Source: Acanthaster planci (taxonomy: Eukaryota > Echinodermata > Asteroidea > Valvatida > Acanthasteridae). Taken from it: DNA of 64,000 bases. A program made the position numbers and the translations under genes. Below, one piece after another: positions 36,111 to 48,576 of the stretch. Each line of letters begins with the position of its first letter. The first letter of the stretch is position 1. Location: positions 1 to 64,000 of the forward strand of contig NW_019091650.1 of NCBI RefSeq assembly GCF_001949145.1, read 5' to 3'. The notes under the pieces are model-generated. The model searched no databases and was not told where the DNA came from. It saw only the letters and a program-made list of their open reading frames with translations.

Positions 36111-37103
36111 CTATACAAGCGTGGGCCTATTGCACTTGGAAAGTAGTGTACCATCGTGCACGATGGGCCCAGAGGTGGACAGTGAGGGGAGTACAGCACC
36201 AGTGTGAGAGGTGACGCCTAACCCGTGCACCGTGGGTTTGATCGGCAGGGGAAACGCCGGAGTCGGTGGGAAAGAGGGCGGAAGGATCGTCCGGCAGTGG
36301 GCTGTGTACTCACTCAAGTAAGCCCGCTCCTCCGGTGACAGGGGTGCAGCGCAGCGACTGGCCGCCGAAGCGATCGAGGTCCAGGCCCCCTTGCTCGTGA
36401 ATGTTGGACTCGGCAGGGTCGAGCTACACGTCGTGGCGGATAAGGCCGGCTGGACGGCCGTGGCGACTTTGATCGCCTGTGGTCCCGGCTTGGCGGCAGA
36501 GGGCTTGAAGTCCGGCGAGATTATATTCTCGATTGTGAAAGCTTGCTTCATGGTCGGGCTTGTGGAGGGGATGAAATTGTGCTTGGACGGGTAGGTGGGC
36601 GAGCTGGCCGTGCAGCAAGTCATAGCCATGCTCGGTACTGGAACGGCATACGGTGACAGCGAGCCCAAAGCAGCGAAAGGTGGCAGTCCAATCTTCGCTT
36701 GCTCTTGGAAGATCTTAGCCGAGTCGATTTGCTTGATCTGAAGATTGTGGTCGATGGCGGTGATCCTGGGAGATTTGAATCTCTTACGGCGTCGCAGGAA
36801 GCTGCCGTTCTCGAACATGTCGGCGCTGAGAGGGTGTAAGGCCCAATAGCTGCCCTTCCCCGGGCGGTCGGGACGGCGCGGGATCTTGATGAAGCAGTCG
36901 TTGAAGGACAGGTTGTGGCGGAGCGAGTTCTGCCAGCGCTGGGTGTTCTTGCGATAGTAGGGGAAGCGGTCCATGATGAACTTGTAGATGTCGCTGAGCG
37001 GCAGCATCTTCTCGGCCGAGTTCTGTATCGCCATCGCCGTGAGGGAGATGTAGGAATACGGCGGCTTTGCGTCGCTGTACGTGCTCCTTGCCGGCCGAGG
37101 CAT
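36111..37103 (-). CDS. FoxB: Forkhead box B (FoxB) transcription factor, intronless
   Basis: This is a sequence-specific nuclear DNA-binding protein; FoxB factors act in patterning of the nervous system and other ectodermal or axial territories. The frame encodes 330 residues, close to vertebrate FOXB1 (about 325). The N-terminus [20 protein letters not shown] is the FoxB signature, with the forkhead domain starting essentially at the N-terminus. The domain spans about residues 12-110, with recognition helix [10 protein letters not shown] at 59-68 and basic wing LRRRKRFK at 103-110. FTIENII at 189-195 is an eh1-like Groucho/TLE-binding motif, suggesting repression. The remaining C-terminal half is Ser/Pro/Thr/Ala-rich and probably disordered. 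I chose ATG at 37103 because it is the first ATG after an in-frame TAA at 37149-37151, has G at -3, and gives the family's usual start. The stop is TAG. There is no intron, frameshift or missing domain residue that I can see. The gene is more GC-rich than its flanks. Paralogue assignment to FoxB rather than FoxA, C or D is firm from the N-terminus and domain sequence. Confidence 0.97.
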   Translation of the reverse strand: MPRPARSTYSDAKPPYSYISLTAMAIQNSAEKMLPLSDIYKFIMDRFPYYRKNTQRWQNSLRHNLSFNDCFIKIPRRPDRPGKGSYWALHPLSADMFENGSFLRRRKRFKSPRITAIDHNLQIKQIDSAKIFQEQAKIGLPPFAALGSLSPYAVPVPSMAMTCCTASSPTYPSKHNFIPSTSPTMKQAFTIENIISPDFKPSAAKPGPQAIKVATAVQPALSATTCSSTLPSPTFTSKGAWTSIASAASRCAAPLSPEERAYLSEYTAHCRTILPPSFPPTPAFPLPIKPTVHGLGVTSHTGAVLPSLSTSGPIVHDGTLLSKCNRPTLV

Positions 37104-37760
37104 GACTTCAAACTCCTTGAGCAAACAACAGGGGCGAAATCTCGCAAGTTACAAGCACGTTGGCAAACAGGAGTCAATTCTCAGAAGCCTTCCCTGAGAA
37201 ATTCTGCTGACCTACAGATTTGTTAACAGCCCTGCTTTAGGATGAGCGTATTGGGCTCAGTGCACAAAAATGTCTGGCTCATTTTAGTCGAGTAGGCAAA
37301 ATGCACAGCTCGGCAGCTTTCCTCCTCAAATGCAAGTTTGTCGTGACATTTTTTAGAGAAGGACTGAGGGTCGTCAAACAGGCATCAGACCGCCGCAAGA
37401 ACTCTCACAACAACCGCATCTTGCCTCGTCGCCCCCTCTTTTTTTCAAGTTTCAGGAGGCTGTAGGTGATCGGGTACTTAACCAACCAGTTGGCCGGGCC
37501 GCATGGTCAGCGGGGCACTGCTCGAACTTCTCAGCCAGCCAAATGAGGCAAAAGATACTGTACCAATGGCGCGTTCAACTGACGAGATCGCATCACGGGG
37601 CCCACCAATGTAGGCGGGCGCGCTTGTTGATAAAGCGGCCGGCTCCCCGTGGTGTTCGGTTGAGCGTGTACGTAGACAGAAGGGGCTGTCAATCACGGAC
37701 TAGGGTGGGCGGACCCAGGCGCAATATAGCACTTAGGCCAAGTGTGGTGATCTTATTATA
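37104..37760 (-). promoter_or_regulatory. FoxB: FoxB 5' leader and probable promoter region
   Basis: This is the 650 bases immediately upstream of FoxB. An in-frame TAA at 37149-37151 bounds the coding frame. The part at 37480-37720 is richer in GC and CpG than the surrounding DNA (GGCCGGGCCGC-type blocks and GCGCG words), like a CpG-type promoter. No TATAAA in the minus orientation was seen within the first kilobase. The transcription start cannot be placed from sequence alone. Confidence 0.35.
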
Positions 37761-40700
37761 GCATAGCTATACTCACCTTGTGCGACAATAAACAAGTCAA
37801 CAAGCCAGTGCATGTATGTCAACACAACAACGACCAGCCAAGCCCGTCAGATATTCTGGTTTCAAATTGATCCTTGGCGGTGTCGTGGTTAACATCACAT
37901 TGGCAGAATTTGGTTTCACGTACATGTAACATGACATGGCGGTAATATATGGCTCTGGACGACACACGGTGCCATTTAATTGTTCAATTTCGTTCACCCG
38001 CCACGACCAATTACCCAAATTAATTTCATCCAAACCAGACGTCTTTTCTTCTCACGAGTAAGGCCTGGAGTTTCAGTGGCCGCAGTTTTTCTCTGACCCG
38101 TAATTTGACGTCCCGTTTTGTTTTTGCTCTCGTAATTTAAACGCCTGAAAATGTGACTCCGGCAACAAGTAACAGACGCCGCGGTAAAACTCAAATTCAG
38201 TCATGTAACACAATTTGCCCCAAGGGAAAGGAACCAGGTTGTTGAAGGGTTGAAAAATGGGTCCAAAGAAAGCTTGAAATGTTTCTTTTACTTACAATAA
38301 GAGAGAACCGAGTCAGTGCAGTCTATGAAGGTTACGGTGCATTTGAACTGCGCGGGCTAAATCTGTGCAGAGCATTTTCACCTGAGGTCTGTTGATGCCT
38401 TTCAAGTGCTCTCTGATTTGGCGCCCATACCTAGGCCCCTAACGGCTCAGTTCTTTCACAAGAGGAGGTACACGGCGTCATATGCGCATGTGGAAGTGTT
38501 GACCTGCGTCACCGTTCGAACAAAATGCCATCACCGAAAAAAAAATAAAAACTATATATTATAATTAACATCACCGGCGCGCGTTTGGATGGAGTGGTTA
38601 GAACGAGAACCCGTGATAGTCTGTATTTTTCCCGCTGGGGGCGCAGTTACTCACAGAATCTATATGTCAAGCCTCGTTCGAAAAACAGGCACTTCCAATA
38701 CAGTCGTGTGTAAATCCAAGCTGCAGCCCAGACATTTGGACACGGTTGGCATGGTTTCCGGATTCGGTCGATGCTGTCTCGTTCAGTAGGTACAAATAAC
38801 GAACACCCTTGCCGGTCACTTAGAGGGGAAAAAATCAACTTTAGATACATGTGGTTTGCTCGGCATTCAACAGATGCTTAAAACTATATTTCGAAGATGG
38901 GTGAAGAAATATCGAAGGTGTAAATAGAAGATTAAGGTGCCGTGGGGGTTGATTTGAAAATGCTTGCAGACGGAAACAATTTTTCCTGGGGGGGGGCGGT
39001 AAATTGGGTGTGGTATTTGAGCTACGGTACCGAATGTGGCTATTAAGTATACTGTTTGAGAGGTTTCTACCAACCTATTGTTCTGTTTTATGTTTTCTTT
39101 GAAGTCGATATTGTGACAAAATATGTGTTAATATTCCCGGGGGAAAATGGGGTTCACTCTGATGGCACCGCGCCGCCTCTTCCGTCCGAGCCTCGCGTGT
39201 CGCCAGCACCCCTCCATCATCAACTCCATCCTCCTCACTACCGTAAAGGGGAAAAGTTGGGACTTTTTAAACTAATGCGTCCAACAGTCAATTAGGTGGC
39301 GATCGGTAAACAACAAGGCCTTCCACCACGTAGTGCGCGTCTTTTGGAGGCAGGAACACATGATGGATGGCACTTAGGGACGAGGCACCGGGAGCGCGAG
39401 ACAAATCGGCCGGCCAAGCACATGCATAATCCGGATGACGGAGAATCTAGCCTTCCAATGTATATGCTGGTGATTTATAATGCGGTTCATTCGCAGAGAA
39501 TTTGCCTCACGACATTGTAAGCCCAACTTTGCTGTAAAAGTTTATTCTATGTGATTTTTCATGTTTAATTTATTTTCCACTTCTGAGGGGATTCAATTTG
39601 AAGAATCTTGTGAGAAGGTTGCAGCAACATAAAAACAGGGTCAGCCATCTTTGCATTTGGAGGGATAGGGGAGGGCACCCCTAGGGCGAGATTAGCATTT
39701 TATTTGACAGAAAATTCGTTAGGATTCACACCGTAACTATATGTTTACACATTGTAACTATATACTTGGATTGTTACAGAAAAAGGAAAGAGGAAATGTT
39801 TTAATTTGTCAACAGCGAATTTTGCTTCATGACTCATTCATGACGTCATGGATGACACCGTCGTATATTTTGCTAATGTACAGAGGGCAGTAAGGATAAA
39901 AAAAAAAAACTCAGCTACCTCTCAATCAATATCTGGATACGCTTATGTCGCACACCAGCATTAGAATATCAAACTCTCTCGGTGTTTTATGTTTTGAACT
40001 TTCTGAAGTGGACATACAGAATCTTCGTAGTTTCACAGAGCAGCATATCGTCCACAGCTTCATCTTATTGTTGTCTGGTCGTTCAGGGATTTTTGGGGCA
40101 TATTCATTTCTGAACTCAAGGATGACGGAGCGTTCTTCACAAGTCGTTGAGATTTGAGTGCTTAGTAGGGTTAAATTTGCAGTGTGGCAAAATTCTTGCA
40201 CGTGGTTTGGACGTCACGTACCCTCCAGTCCGTGATGTAACGGAGGCTAGCGCCGTCTCAGAGTTTGAAATGTGGAACTAACTAGGACACTCGTCCATAA
40301 ACGAATAACCATTAAGTGTCCACTTGCATGACTGTAGGTGGAAGACATTTTGGTGCCAAATTTCGGTATGTAGCATCTTATGTGATTGCTCGTTGCGCGC
40401 CTTCATTGCTTGTGTAAAACAAACCCCCACCAGGAAAAAGCGAAACGGATATTTCTTTCTTGTTTGTTTTTCATTAGGCGCAGCTTGTAACATCAGAAGA
40501 CAAATGGGAAGTTTTAACCCCGACAGGATTATCTTCCATAAATAAACAAAATATGAGATGACTACACTTGGATACTTTGACAAGTACGAAAAATCGCAAG
40601 CTAGTGATGACAAGACGTTGCAGGTTGCGTGATGGCAACCGGATGAATTCCCCACACACATCATGTTGAACATAATCTTGACATGCATGGTGGTTAACGG

Positions 40701-43700
40701 CAAGGCAGCGTTATATCATGGCAATTATGATGAACTAATCCCATGCTAACAACCTTGGGGCTATTGGCCGGTCGGTGGGGGTCAGAGAGGGTGGTGGTGG
40801 GTAACAAGGTATGAACTCCACTGAACTTTCTCTTCAAAATTAGGCTTGTGTCGGCTTAACTTAAGTAATTGCAATTGATGTCCATACTGACCGATCATGC
40901 GTCCTACACATAGTGTCAACGGCATCCTTGTTTGTCAATAATAATTGCGTGGTACGAAGCCCGTTTGGGGGAAAATCCAGCTCAATTTGGTGCTGTGGAA
41001 AAAAAATGGGAGAAAGAACCCACAGAGAGCCGGTGCTGTTAATGCAATTCTTCAAGTTGACACCCGGGTGACGAATGAGGGCTGTTCAACGATTATAATT
41101 GGACCGCCTATTTACTTTTCGCACGTTCCCTTGTGTCTGATTTGAGTGAACTCCGGGTGTGTGTTTAGCGGCTCAGGTGCTCTAGATAAAAGCCAGCCTG
41201 AGACACCTTCAGCCAGTGACTGATCTTCCGAATTACCGCTACTGAAAGGCACGCCGTCACAAAGGCACAGGGTGCCCTTTGATGCATGGGATCCCAAGTA
41301 CGTGCGATGTTTTCTTCTCTATATTAACCGTTCCTTTGGCGATCCACCACCGTTACTAATACGCGACAGCTCATTCCCCTGGCCTTCAAAAGACCTCGCG
41401 AGTTCGGTGATTTCTAGTTATTAAATTAAATCGAGAAATGCGAACGGCCAATTTAGTGATTACTTTAACTTGTCAACAAAATCAGTTGACCGTGTAGTAG
41501 GCTGACAGGGTTTCATTCGAGCCGTGTGGCTGGGTTTATATATACCCGGAACAAGTATCAGCAAACAGAAAGTTTGACTGGTTTATTGAATTTCCCCAAC
41601 ATATAAAATTAAGTGTCTATTCACTACACACCCCATCACAGACGTACATGAGCACACGGGGCCAGAAATGGCAGCATCATTTAGAGTGAGAGCAGGCCAT
41701 TGACCCGCAAGTTACTATACCACTTGTTGATTACAAATTAAATTGTAAATTAAAAAGTGCTTTCTGGGTTCATGAAAGACAGCGAATCGCCTATTATAAG
41801 AAACTTGACAAGTAAAACGATAGGTCACACCAAGAGACCACCACGGTCACAATCGTAGCCTTCCAATAATCCACCCTTGTGATCGGCAGCTGTGTCCAGA
41901 CTTTGCCGTTGACCTCTGGACGGAGGGCAACAGACTTTATTCATGAGTCGGCCATAATTAATTTGGTTGCGAGGTTAAATCTTTATTTCCGAATGTTTGA
42001 GTCTAGAGTAGAAATGAATGCACTAATATCAAATTTCATGACAAGTTAGTACCTCCGATGAATGATTTCAAATTCATGACTTTAACATACACAAGTATAC
42101 TTTGGTGTTCTAAGCCTGGTTCAGAAGCTTGGAATGCACAGTAATTACACAACCGTCTGGTGCCTGCTTAATAGACAGTGTGCAATTTATGAAAAAGATT
42201 AGGGGAATATGATAAAAAAGGCTTCCGCGTGAACACGGTCTTTTCCAGGGGCTTGTTAGGTGCAGAGGGCGCCCTCCTCCAAACGAAAGGAAAGGACTAG
42301 TGACGAGGTTTGAACTTTGCGGCACCACTCTGCCAGGATGAGGAAGGAACTGAGGATGACGAATTAGCGAAAAGAACCTACCTATGACTACAAAGGCATC
42401 CATTCATCCATTGCCCGAAGATAACAGAAGATTAAACGACTGCATGATAGAAATGCACAGTGGAACCATTTTGTGTTCAATGTTATTCAGGAGATTCAAT
42501 GGATACATTGTCATAACGAATGTTCAAAAAGGCCCAGGAAAGAATAAGGCAAGCGAGAGGAATAACCCACAGGAGGAAACGGTGATGAAGTGCGCCTACC
42601 TCGTCGCGGTCAGGTCAGCTCATCCATCGTTGAGAGGTCTGAGTTGATTGTAATAAAGACAGACGATGTCGTGAAATGTCGGTAAGCCGTCGCAGACGGA
42701 GAACAAAGTAAGAGCTCAACCTGTCATCTCCGTTCGTCGTCAGTCGGATAGTCCTTGGACGCGTCGTCCGTCGTCCCTTGACACCCCTGCTGTCCACGTG
42801 AGCAATCGGGCACAGAATCCTGGCTCTCAACGTTGTAATGCCAAGCCCCCATCACACGTGTGTCTGCTTAACCAAAACGCCCCGGAGACCCGCACTTGTG
42901 GAGTCAGATGTGTAGCGCGACTCTCCATCGTAGTTATCGTTCAGAACAACTCCAGAATGTAATTGAACGACGATATACATTGTCCCCCCTAGCGTACCAG
43001 GTATTTTCCCCGTTATGAGTGGCTCTCCACCGAGCAATCTAATGCACCTTGGCGCCTTGTGACATTATGTTTTTCCAAAAAAAAAGTACTCACATTTTGA
43101 CGAAAAAACCTTACAAAGACCCAGACAGGTCAGACTTGAGAGTGTAAAAATATTCACACAAAAAATATATTGATGTTTTCCTTTGAGGGACAAAGCATCG
43201 TCGTTATCAAAATTTAGAGAAGGTGATTATCAAAACATTTATTTAATTTTACGAATTAAAAAAAATATTACAGGTGAAATGAAAATGCTGAGAAAAATAT
43301 TTTCGCTAAGATTTATTTAAAAATATACAGGTAGACCAATCTCGATACCTCGTTTGCCAAAGTTTTCAGTGGGGGGGGGAGCTGTGCAGGGAGGGCGGAA
43401 TGAAAATTTGGGAGAGCTAACCAACCCCATAAGGTCCGTTGTATCACTTCCAAAGTGATTGTCAAAATGCACAAAGCATATGAGCATTTTGGTTATAAGG
43501 TCATTCAAACAGAGTCATTGTCATTCGTAAAAACATTTTTATCACATCCATTAAATCTTTAAGTGTCGGCATGCATGAAGTGACATTAGTTAGCGGAGAT
43601 TTGTCAAGTTTGTTAACATGGTGTTCACTTTTCCAGTGAGCCTTTTTCTCAGTCATTGTAGGTGTTAGCTTTCTGTTGTATGCTTTTCATCGTGTTATCT

Positions 43701-43949
43701 GTTGTATCTATTTAAACCAAAGATGGCTTTGACCTAGTGTATCTTGAGGAGCAAGTAATGAACATCCGATGCGATGGAGACAGATATCTCCGGGGCTGGG
43801 ATCCGGGAATGTTTCCAAAGAGGGACAGACCCGTCAGATTTTTCTATGTCCGATGGTTGTGGACAAATGTGGACATGTGGACAAATAATGCATTATACCT
43901 TGTTGTGCTTACCTTAATACGCGCATTGGGATGTCATATTTTTATTATC
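37761..43949. other. Non-coding stretch upstream of FoxB
   Basis: There are only short frames (at most 141 codons, 40278-40703 minus, no signature). A TATA-like TTTATATATACCC occurs at 41531 without a gene behind it. This is candidate territory for upstream FoxB regulatory DNA. Confidence 0.55.
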
Positions 43950-44006
43950 ACTATTATATAATAGCTCACTATAATATTATATAATAGTTTACTGTTATAT
44001 AATATT
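43950..44006. repeat. AT-rich degenerate tandem repeat
   Basis: The core TTATATAATA occurs three times (about 43954, 43978 and 43995) at spacings of 17-24 bases. Each core is itself palindromic. Confidence 0.55.
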
Positions 44007-46089
44007 TTTGTGTCAGAACAGCCCCCTCGGATCCGCGCCTGATCTCATAGTGCCATAGTGTCATTCGACATCCATAATTAGAAGCCATCGCTGCGGTTGC
44101 ATAACGCCCTTGGACAGGTTACACGCGCGCGTTACATGCGTCTTCGACCAACAGGGTGCAGTGATTTGCCAAATGCCGCGCGTGTCAAGCTGAAGTAAGT
44201 TCGTTTGTGTGCGGAGCCTCCGCAGTTATGGCGTCTAATTGGATTAGTCTGTACAAAGGAAGGTTTCTCTTGTTTGCCCCAAAAAGGAAAGGTCGAATAT
44301 CAGAGCAAACAGGTAAGGTGACAGGGGACACCAATATGCATAAGCTTGATTTTTTACTCAAACGCAATACCTACATAACATGTCTACTCTGTCAGTGCTA
44401 CAGCCAATCGCGCTCAGAAGAATCTAACCAATGGTTTAAATTTCTTTTTGGGGGAGGGAGACGGAGACGGAGCTTGCAGAAGTATTTTGTCAATCTCAAA
44501 GTTTGGCGCATGTTTTGAAATTCGAAGGGGCCATCTGGAGCCAACAAGCCCCCATGTCTATTGAAAGGGGCGCCTTGTTACGCGGTTCCATGCAAGTGAC
44601 AAGATAACTTGCTCATCGGTCTACGATCTGTTTCTTGTTGCATAAACACCAAAGAATTGGCAGGGTACCTTCCTGGTAGGATTTAGCTCGATAAAAATCC
44701 CTGTTCAAAAAACAGAAGGGCAAAGTTTGGAGACACAACTTCAACATGAAAATCGACCCCACAACTACCATTGTCGCAAGATGAGATAAAGGTGAGGTGT
44801 GTAATTTCTCGTCTGGACAGACTGTCGTCAATCGTCGGTCTCATGTTACGAGTGATGTCCCCTCTCTGTTTTTTAATTAAGATATCGAGAATGCTGCAAA
44901 ATCTTGGGAGCGGTCGCAAAGGCTACCGGTGCGAGACGCCAAGGGGTGTGGAATAACATCACCGATACATTCCGATTAATATCATTGTCAGGTCCCATTT
45001 GCCGTGACGGTAATTGATGCTTCACGTTTCCACCGATTTCTCCTGTTTTATTCGGCGTGTTTGTCAGGTTTTAATTAAGATCTGAGAGTCGAAGGGGCCT
45101 AGATAAAGCTTCAAGTTCGGGAAGAACACAAATGTATCACTCTCGCCAGCGAAGTGTGAACGGTGTTGTTGATATTTGAGCGCCGGCTTGATTGATGTTG
45201 TTAATAATCACTGTGTTATAAAGAGACTCGTGGGTGATGATCCGGTGAGGTGCGCTAGATAGAGGACCTAGTCAGGATCATCAAAACGACAGTCGGCGAC
45301 GGGGGGGGGGCATATGGGGCCTCTGTCGCCCTTTCGAAGGTAAACCCCCTTGTTTTTGCGAGATTAAGATTTTATGAGTCACACTGATGTAAAGAAAAGA
45401 AAGGGGCAGGGTCATGGGCGCCAATAAGTGGGGGAGGGGAACATTTCACCACACTTTCCAAAGTGTGGGATGTCGTATCGTTTGGCCCCTCACTTTTCTT
45501 CAAAAAGTTGGGTGAATAGGCCTGTAATTGATTCATATTCCAGATTAGCTGTTTATTTATGTAAAGGCCAGATCTTTCCTCCTGTGGTGAAAAAGTGGGA
45601 TTGACAAACAAAATGATTCCAAACTTTAACAAAATGTTCAAAGAAAACATTATTATAATAATCAACCAAATCTGGCAAAAGCATTTGCTAAAAATTGTTA
45701 AAGTTACCAGAAATTGCTTCAGAGCATCTTGAACCCCAAATTTTCCGGGACCCCACGCCGTTAGGGCTCCGCGCTTAAAGCTCGAAATATCCTCACTGGC
45801 CAAACATTTACACTGTTAATTTTTTTGTCCATGTACATGGAACTCACTCCGTTCCTCTTTGCCCTTAGCCATGAATCTGATCATTTTAATTCTCTCATCT
45901 CTCTCAGCTCTTCTTCCAACTTCACCCCCTCGACCCAGCCTTCATCATGCCCTCGTCAGCTCTTATATCTTTAATCTCTCCCTTTTCTCTTCGTCTTGAT
46001 GTTAAACAGTAAACTGTAATCTGGACCATGTTTACTCCTTATTTACATGTATATTAACCAACGCGTTATCCAGTAGATCTCTTCTTCAG
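44007..46089. other. Non-coding stretch without a recognisable gene
   Basis: TTTTAATTAAGAT occurs twice, near 44872 and 45069. There are homeodomain-type TAAT words around 45010-45220, and a CT-rich tract at 45850-46090. The 143-codon minus frame (45372-45803) has no family features. Confidence 0.5.
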
Positions 46090-46301
46090 CGGATGATTCT
46101 CAGCATTCACTTCCTCGGTCTTTGACCAACTTCCTCTCCAAATTTTATCCCCCAAGCCTCTCAATCCTCAGCCACACCGCCAAGGGCCAGATGCTGGATG
46201 CCTCATACTTTGCCCTAGGCACCAGCACCAAATTCATGGAGCTGCAGTTAGCGGTGAAAACAGCCTTACATTTCATTTTGATGCAAAGAACGAATATATA
46301 G
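46090..46301 (+). other. Possible terminal coding exon or gene remnant
   Basis: A strong acceptor-like tract, ATCTCTTCTTCAG, ends at 46089. It is followed by about 70 codons open to a TAG at 46299-46301, including AKGQMLDASYFALGTS and KFMELQLAVKTALHF. The frame has no start codon at its head. The preceding DNA (45840-46090) is CT-rich, which favours chance frames and chance acceptors. No family was recognised. Confidence 0.2.
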
Positions 46302-48481
46302 AGTCAGCTTGTTTGAAGCTTTCACCCATTGAGAAATCTGAGGGAACTTGTAAGACACTGTATGTGGGCGTGTGCATGTGCTATATGGCACACTTTTATG
46401 CCCCTAAATTTCACATAGTCTCGTGAAACAGTGTCCACGGTGACAGCCCCCACCCTAACCCAAACCAGCTCAATTTCTTTGTATTGTTTGTATTGTTGAA
46501 AGGGACTCTTATATATAATCCAACCTGACAAAACGAATAATGTTACCAAAACTTTAAGAGAGCATTGCCCAATGGATCAATATGTTCTATCAGCATTTCA
46601 CCTTTGATGTCCATTTTCACCATATTGCCAAATTAATTGTTACATGAAAGCAAGAGCCCTTTCTATACGAACTGAAAAAGAGTAACTGAAAAGGGGCACA
46701 TACTCAATAAACATGACGTGTATTTTAAACGATTACTCCTGACCAAAAGTCTTATTTTGACTGGTTTTCGCGTGTCTAACAACGAACAAAATTTAATAAT
46801 ACTAATATTCCAAAGGAAAGTTTGTGCCACCCAGTCTTAGAACTTAGGGACACATCCCTTTGCTGAACCAGTACATATAAGCATATGGATTAAAAATGCG
46901 CTCTTTCTGTTATATGATATTCTATGGTTTTCATTTTTGAAAAATCTTGGCACAAAAGCTTTAATACTCATCTTCATCCTTTTTCGGTTATGAAGTTCCA
47001 TAACCGCTATTAACTATAATTTTCTGCGGATGTGGTATGACCGGTTCCTTTAAAACCTTCCGCGCTCCTGAGAGTGCAAAGATTTAATCAAACAAAATCT
47101 CTGAAAGCCTCACTTTCACAGATTTCGGCCAGGGGAACACTCGAGGGTTTTAGATTCTATACAAACAAGGATTTTTCCCCTAGCCTTTTACCTTGATTGA
47201 TTGAAAACAAACTCGACCGCTTGCGCGTAATTCCAGATCTTGCGTCTCCGCCAAAACCCATCTCACACATTTTCTGAGGTTCGAGCACAAAAACGCAAAC
47301 TCAAACAGTCAGAGCCCTGAAGTCAAAACATTTTACCACTTATCCTGCTTTGTTTCGGCAGAATTGCCAGGACCGATAAATCACAATAATGCACCATCAC
47401 GTCAAGCGCCTTTGCAAAGAAAAAAAAAGGGGGCTATTTATATATTTACCTGTTTGTCTCACCCAATGGTGTGTTTATTATTCATATGCTGTCTCCTGAA
47501 ACGCATGGCTTACTTTCACATTTGGTGATTCAATTGCCTTATCTCTTAAGCGCGACTGCATCTATCATTGGCATAATTGAGCTGTCATAAGTGTCCGCAT
47601 GTCACAATTTTAATTTACACAAGTTGCGGCAGTCTCCTTGATTTGAGCCGTAGACGCGAGACGTGGAACGGGACGAGGGGTGAGCTTGTACAATGTGCGC
47701 AGTCACGGGGAGGATTTTGTCTGTTTAATCAAAAGACTTTGGGAGATAGAACTCCCCATGAAAACGTATGCGGAGGAGGGAGGTCACGTGGGCGAGAGAC
47801 GGCGAGACGAGAGGGGGAGAGGCGGGTGTTTAGTCTGTGTTCCGTGATTGGGGTGACTGAGGAGACACTGCGATTTCAACGCCTCGTGAAGAGGGATGTG
47901 TTTTCAAAATTAACGAGTGGGGGATAGGGATGTCTAACATAATTTAAATCGTGTAACTCAGCTCCCAGCATATTACAAACCTGCCGGTCTAAATTGCCTC
48001 AGAGGTTTTCCTAATTGGAGTGATGCATGCTACAATTTGGGCACAAGTGTGAGCTGACCATAATGATTTACAAAAACTACCGGTATACTTTACTAACTTT
48101 ACTTATCTAAAACCGTACTTACAGATTAAAATCGCTCAAATCGGAACAAGCCTTGATCGACCCCAGAGCATTAAATATAATGATCACGGGAATCCAAGGA
48201 TGACAAATTAGATTTTCGGCGCTGTGGCGCTGGAATACAAAGACGTTAGTTGAAGAGAAAGGTTCTTGTACATTGAGACACATGCATGCTTCATTAATCC
48301 CTAATTTAACCGACACCGACAGTGTTTTGTAACCACTCAAGACACCTTCCGAGATAATCTGAAGTTTTTAGGTACGCCAGGAATCAAGCCGTCCATAAGG
48401 CGATTGAGCAGAAGGCATTGATGTCATCAAGCTCGAACGATTCAACAAATGCTCCAACTAATTGTACACATCACACATGCC
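46302..48481. other. Non-coding stretch without a recognisable gene
   Basis: The 46550-47576 part lacks even short frames. A 116-codon frame at 47577-47927 shows no domain. Fork-head-type TGTTTAT occurs near 47471 but is a weak word in AT-rich DNA. Confidence 0.55.
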
Positions 48482-48529
48482 GTAACATTTACATCGATAT
48501 GCCAAGTAACATTTACATCGATATGCCAA
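48482..48529. repeat. 24-bp perfect tandem duplication
   Basis: Two exact 24-base units lie end to end (48482-48505 and 48506-48529), each containing ACATTTACATCGATATGCC. The perfect identity points to recent slippage. Confidence 0.9.
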
Positions 48530-48546
48530 GCACCATGGGTGCTGGG

Positions 48547-48576
48547 CATGATAGCCATAGACATGATAGCCATAGA
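48547..48576. repeat. 15-bp perfect tandem duplication
   Basis: CATGATAGCCATAGA occurs twice end to end, only 17 bases after a separate 24-bp tandem duplication. Two unrelated duplications side by side suggest a local slippage hotspot. Confidence 0.9.

Noticed and set aside
37104-37124. Upstream extension of FoxB by seven codons
   Set aside because: The extension begins with TTG, not ATG. The ATG at 37103 gives the family's canonical MPRP start.
36391-37226. Frames on the opposite strand and in shifted frame over FoxB (67, 103 and 185 codons)
   Set aside because: They are shadows of the GC-rich FoxB coding sequence and lack any domain.
47465-47485. TGTTTATTATTCATATG as a FoxB autoregulatory site
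   Set aside because: The core TGTTTAT is frequent in AT-rich DNA, and there is no cluster or conservation evidence.
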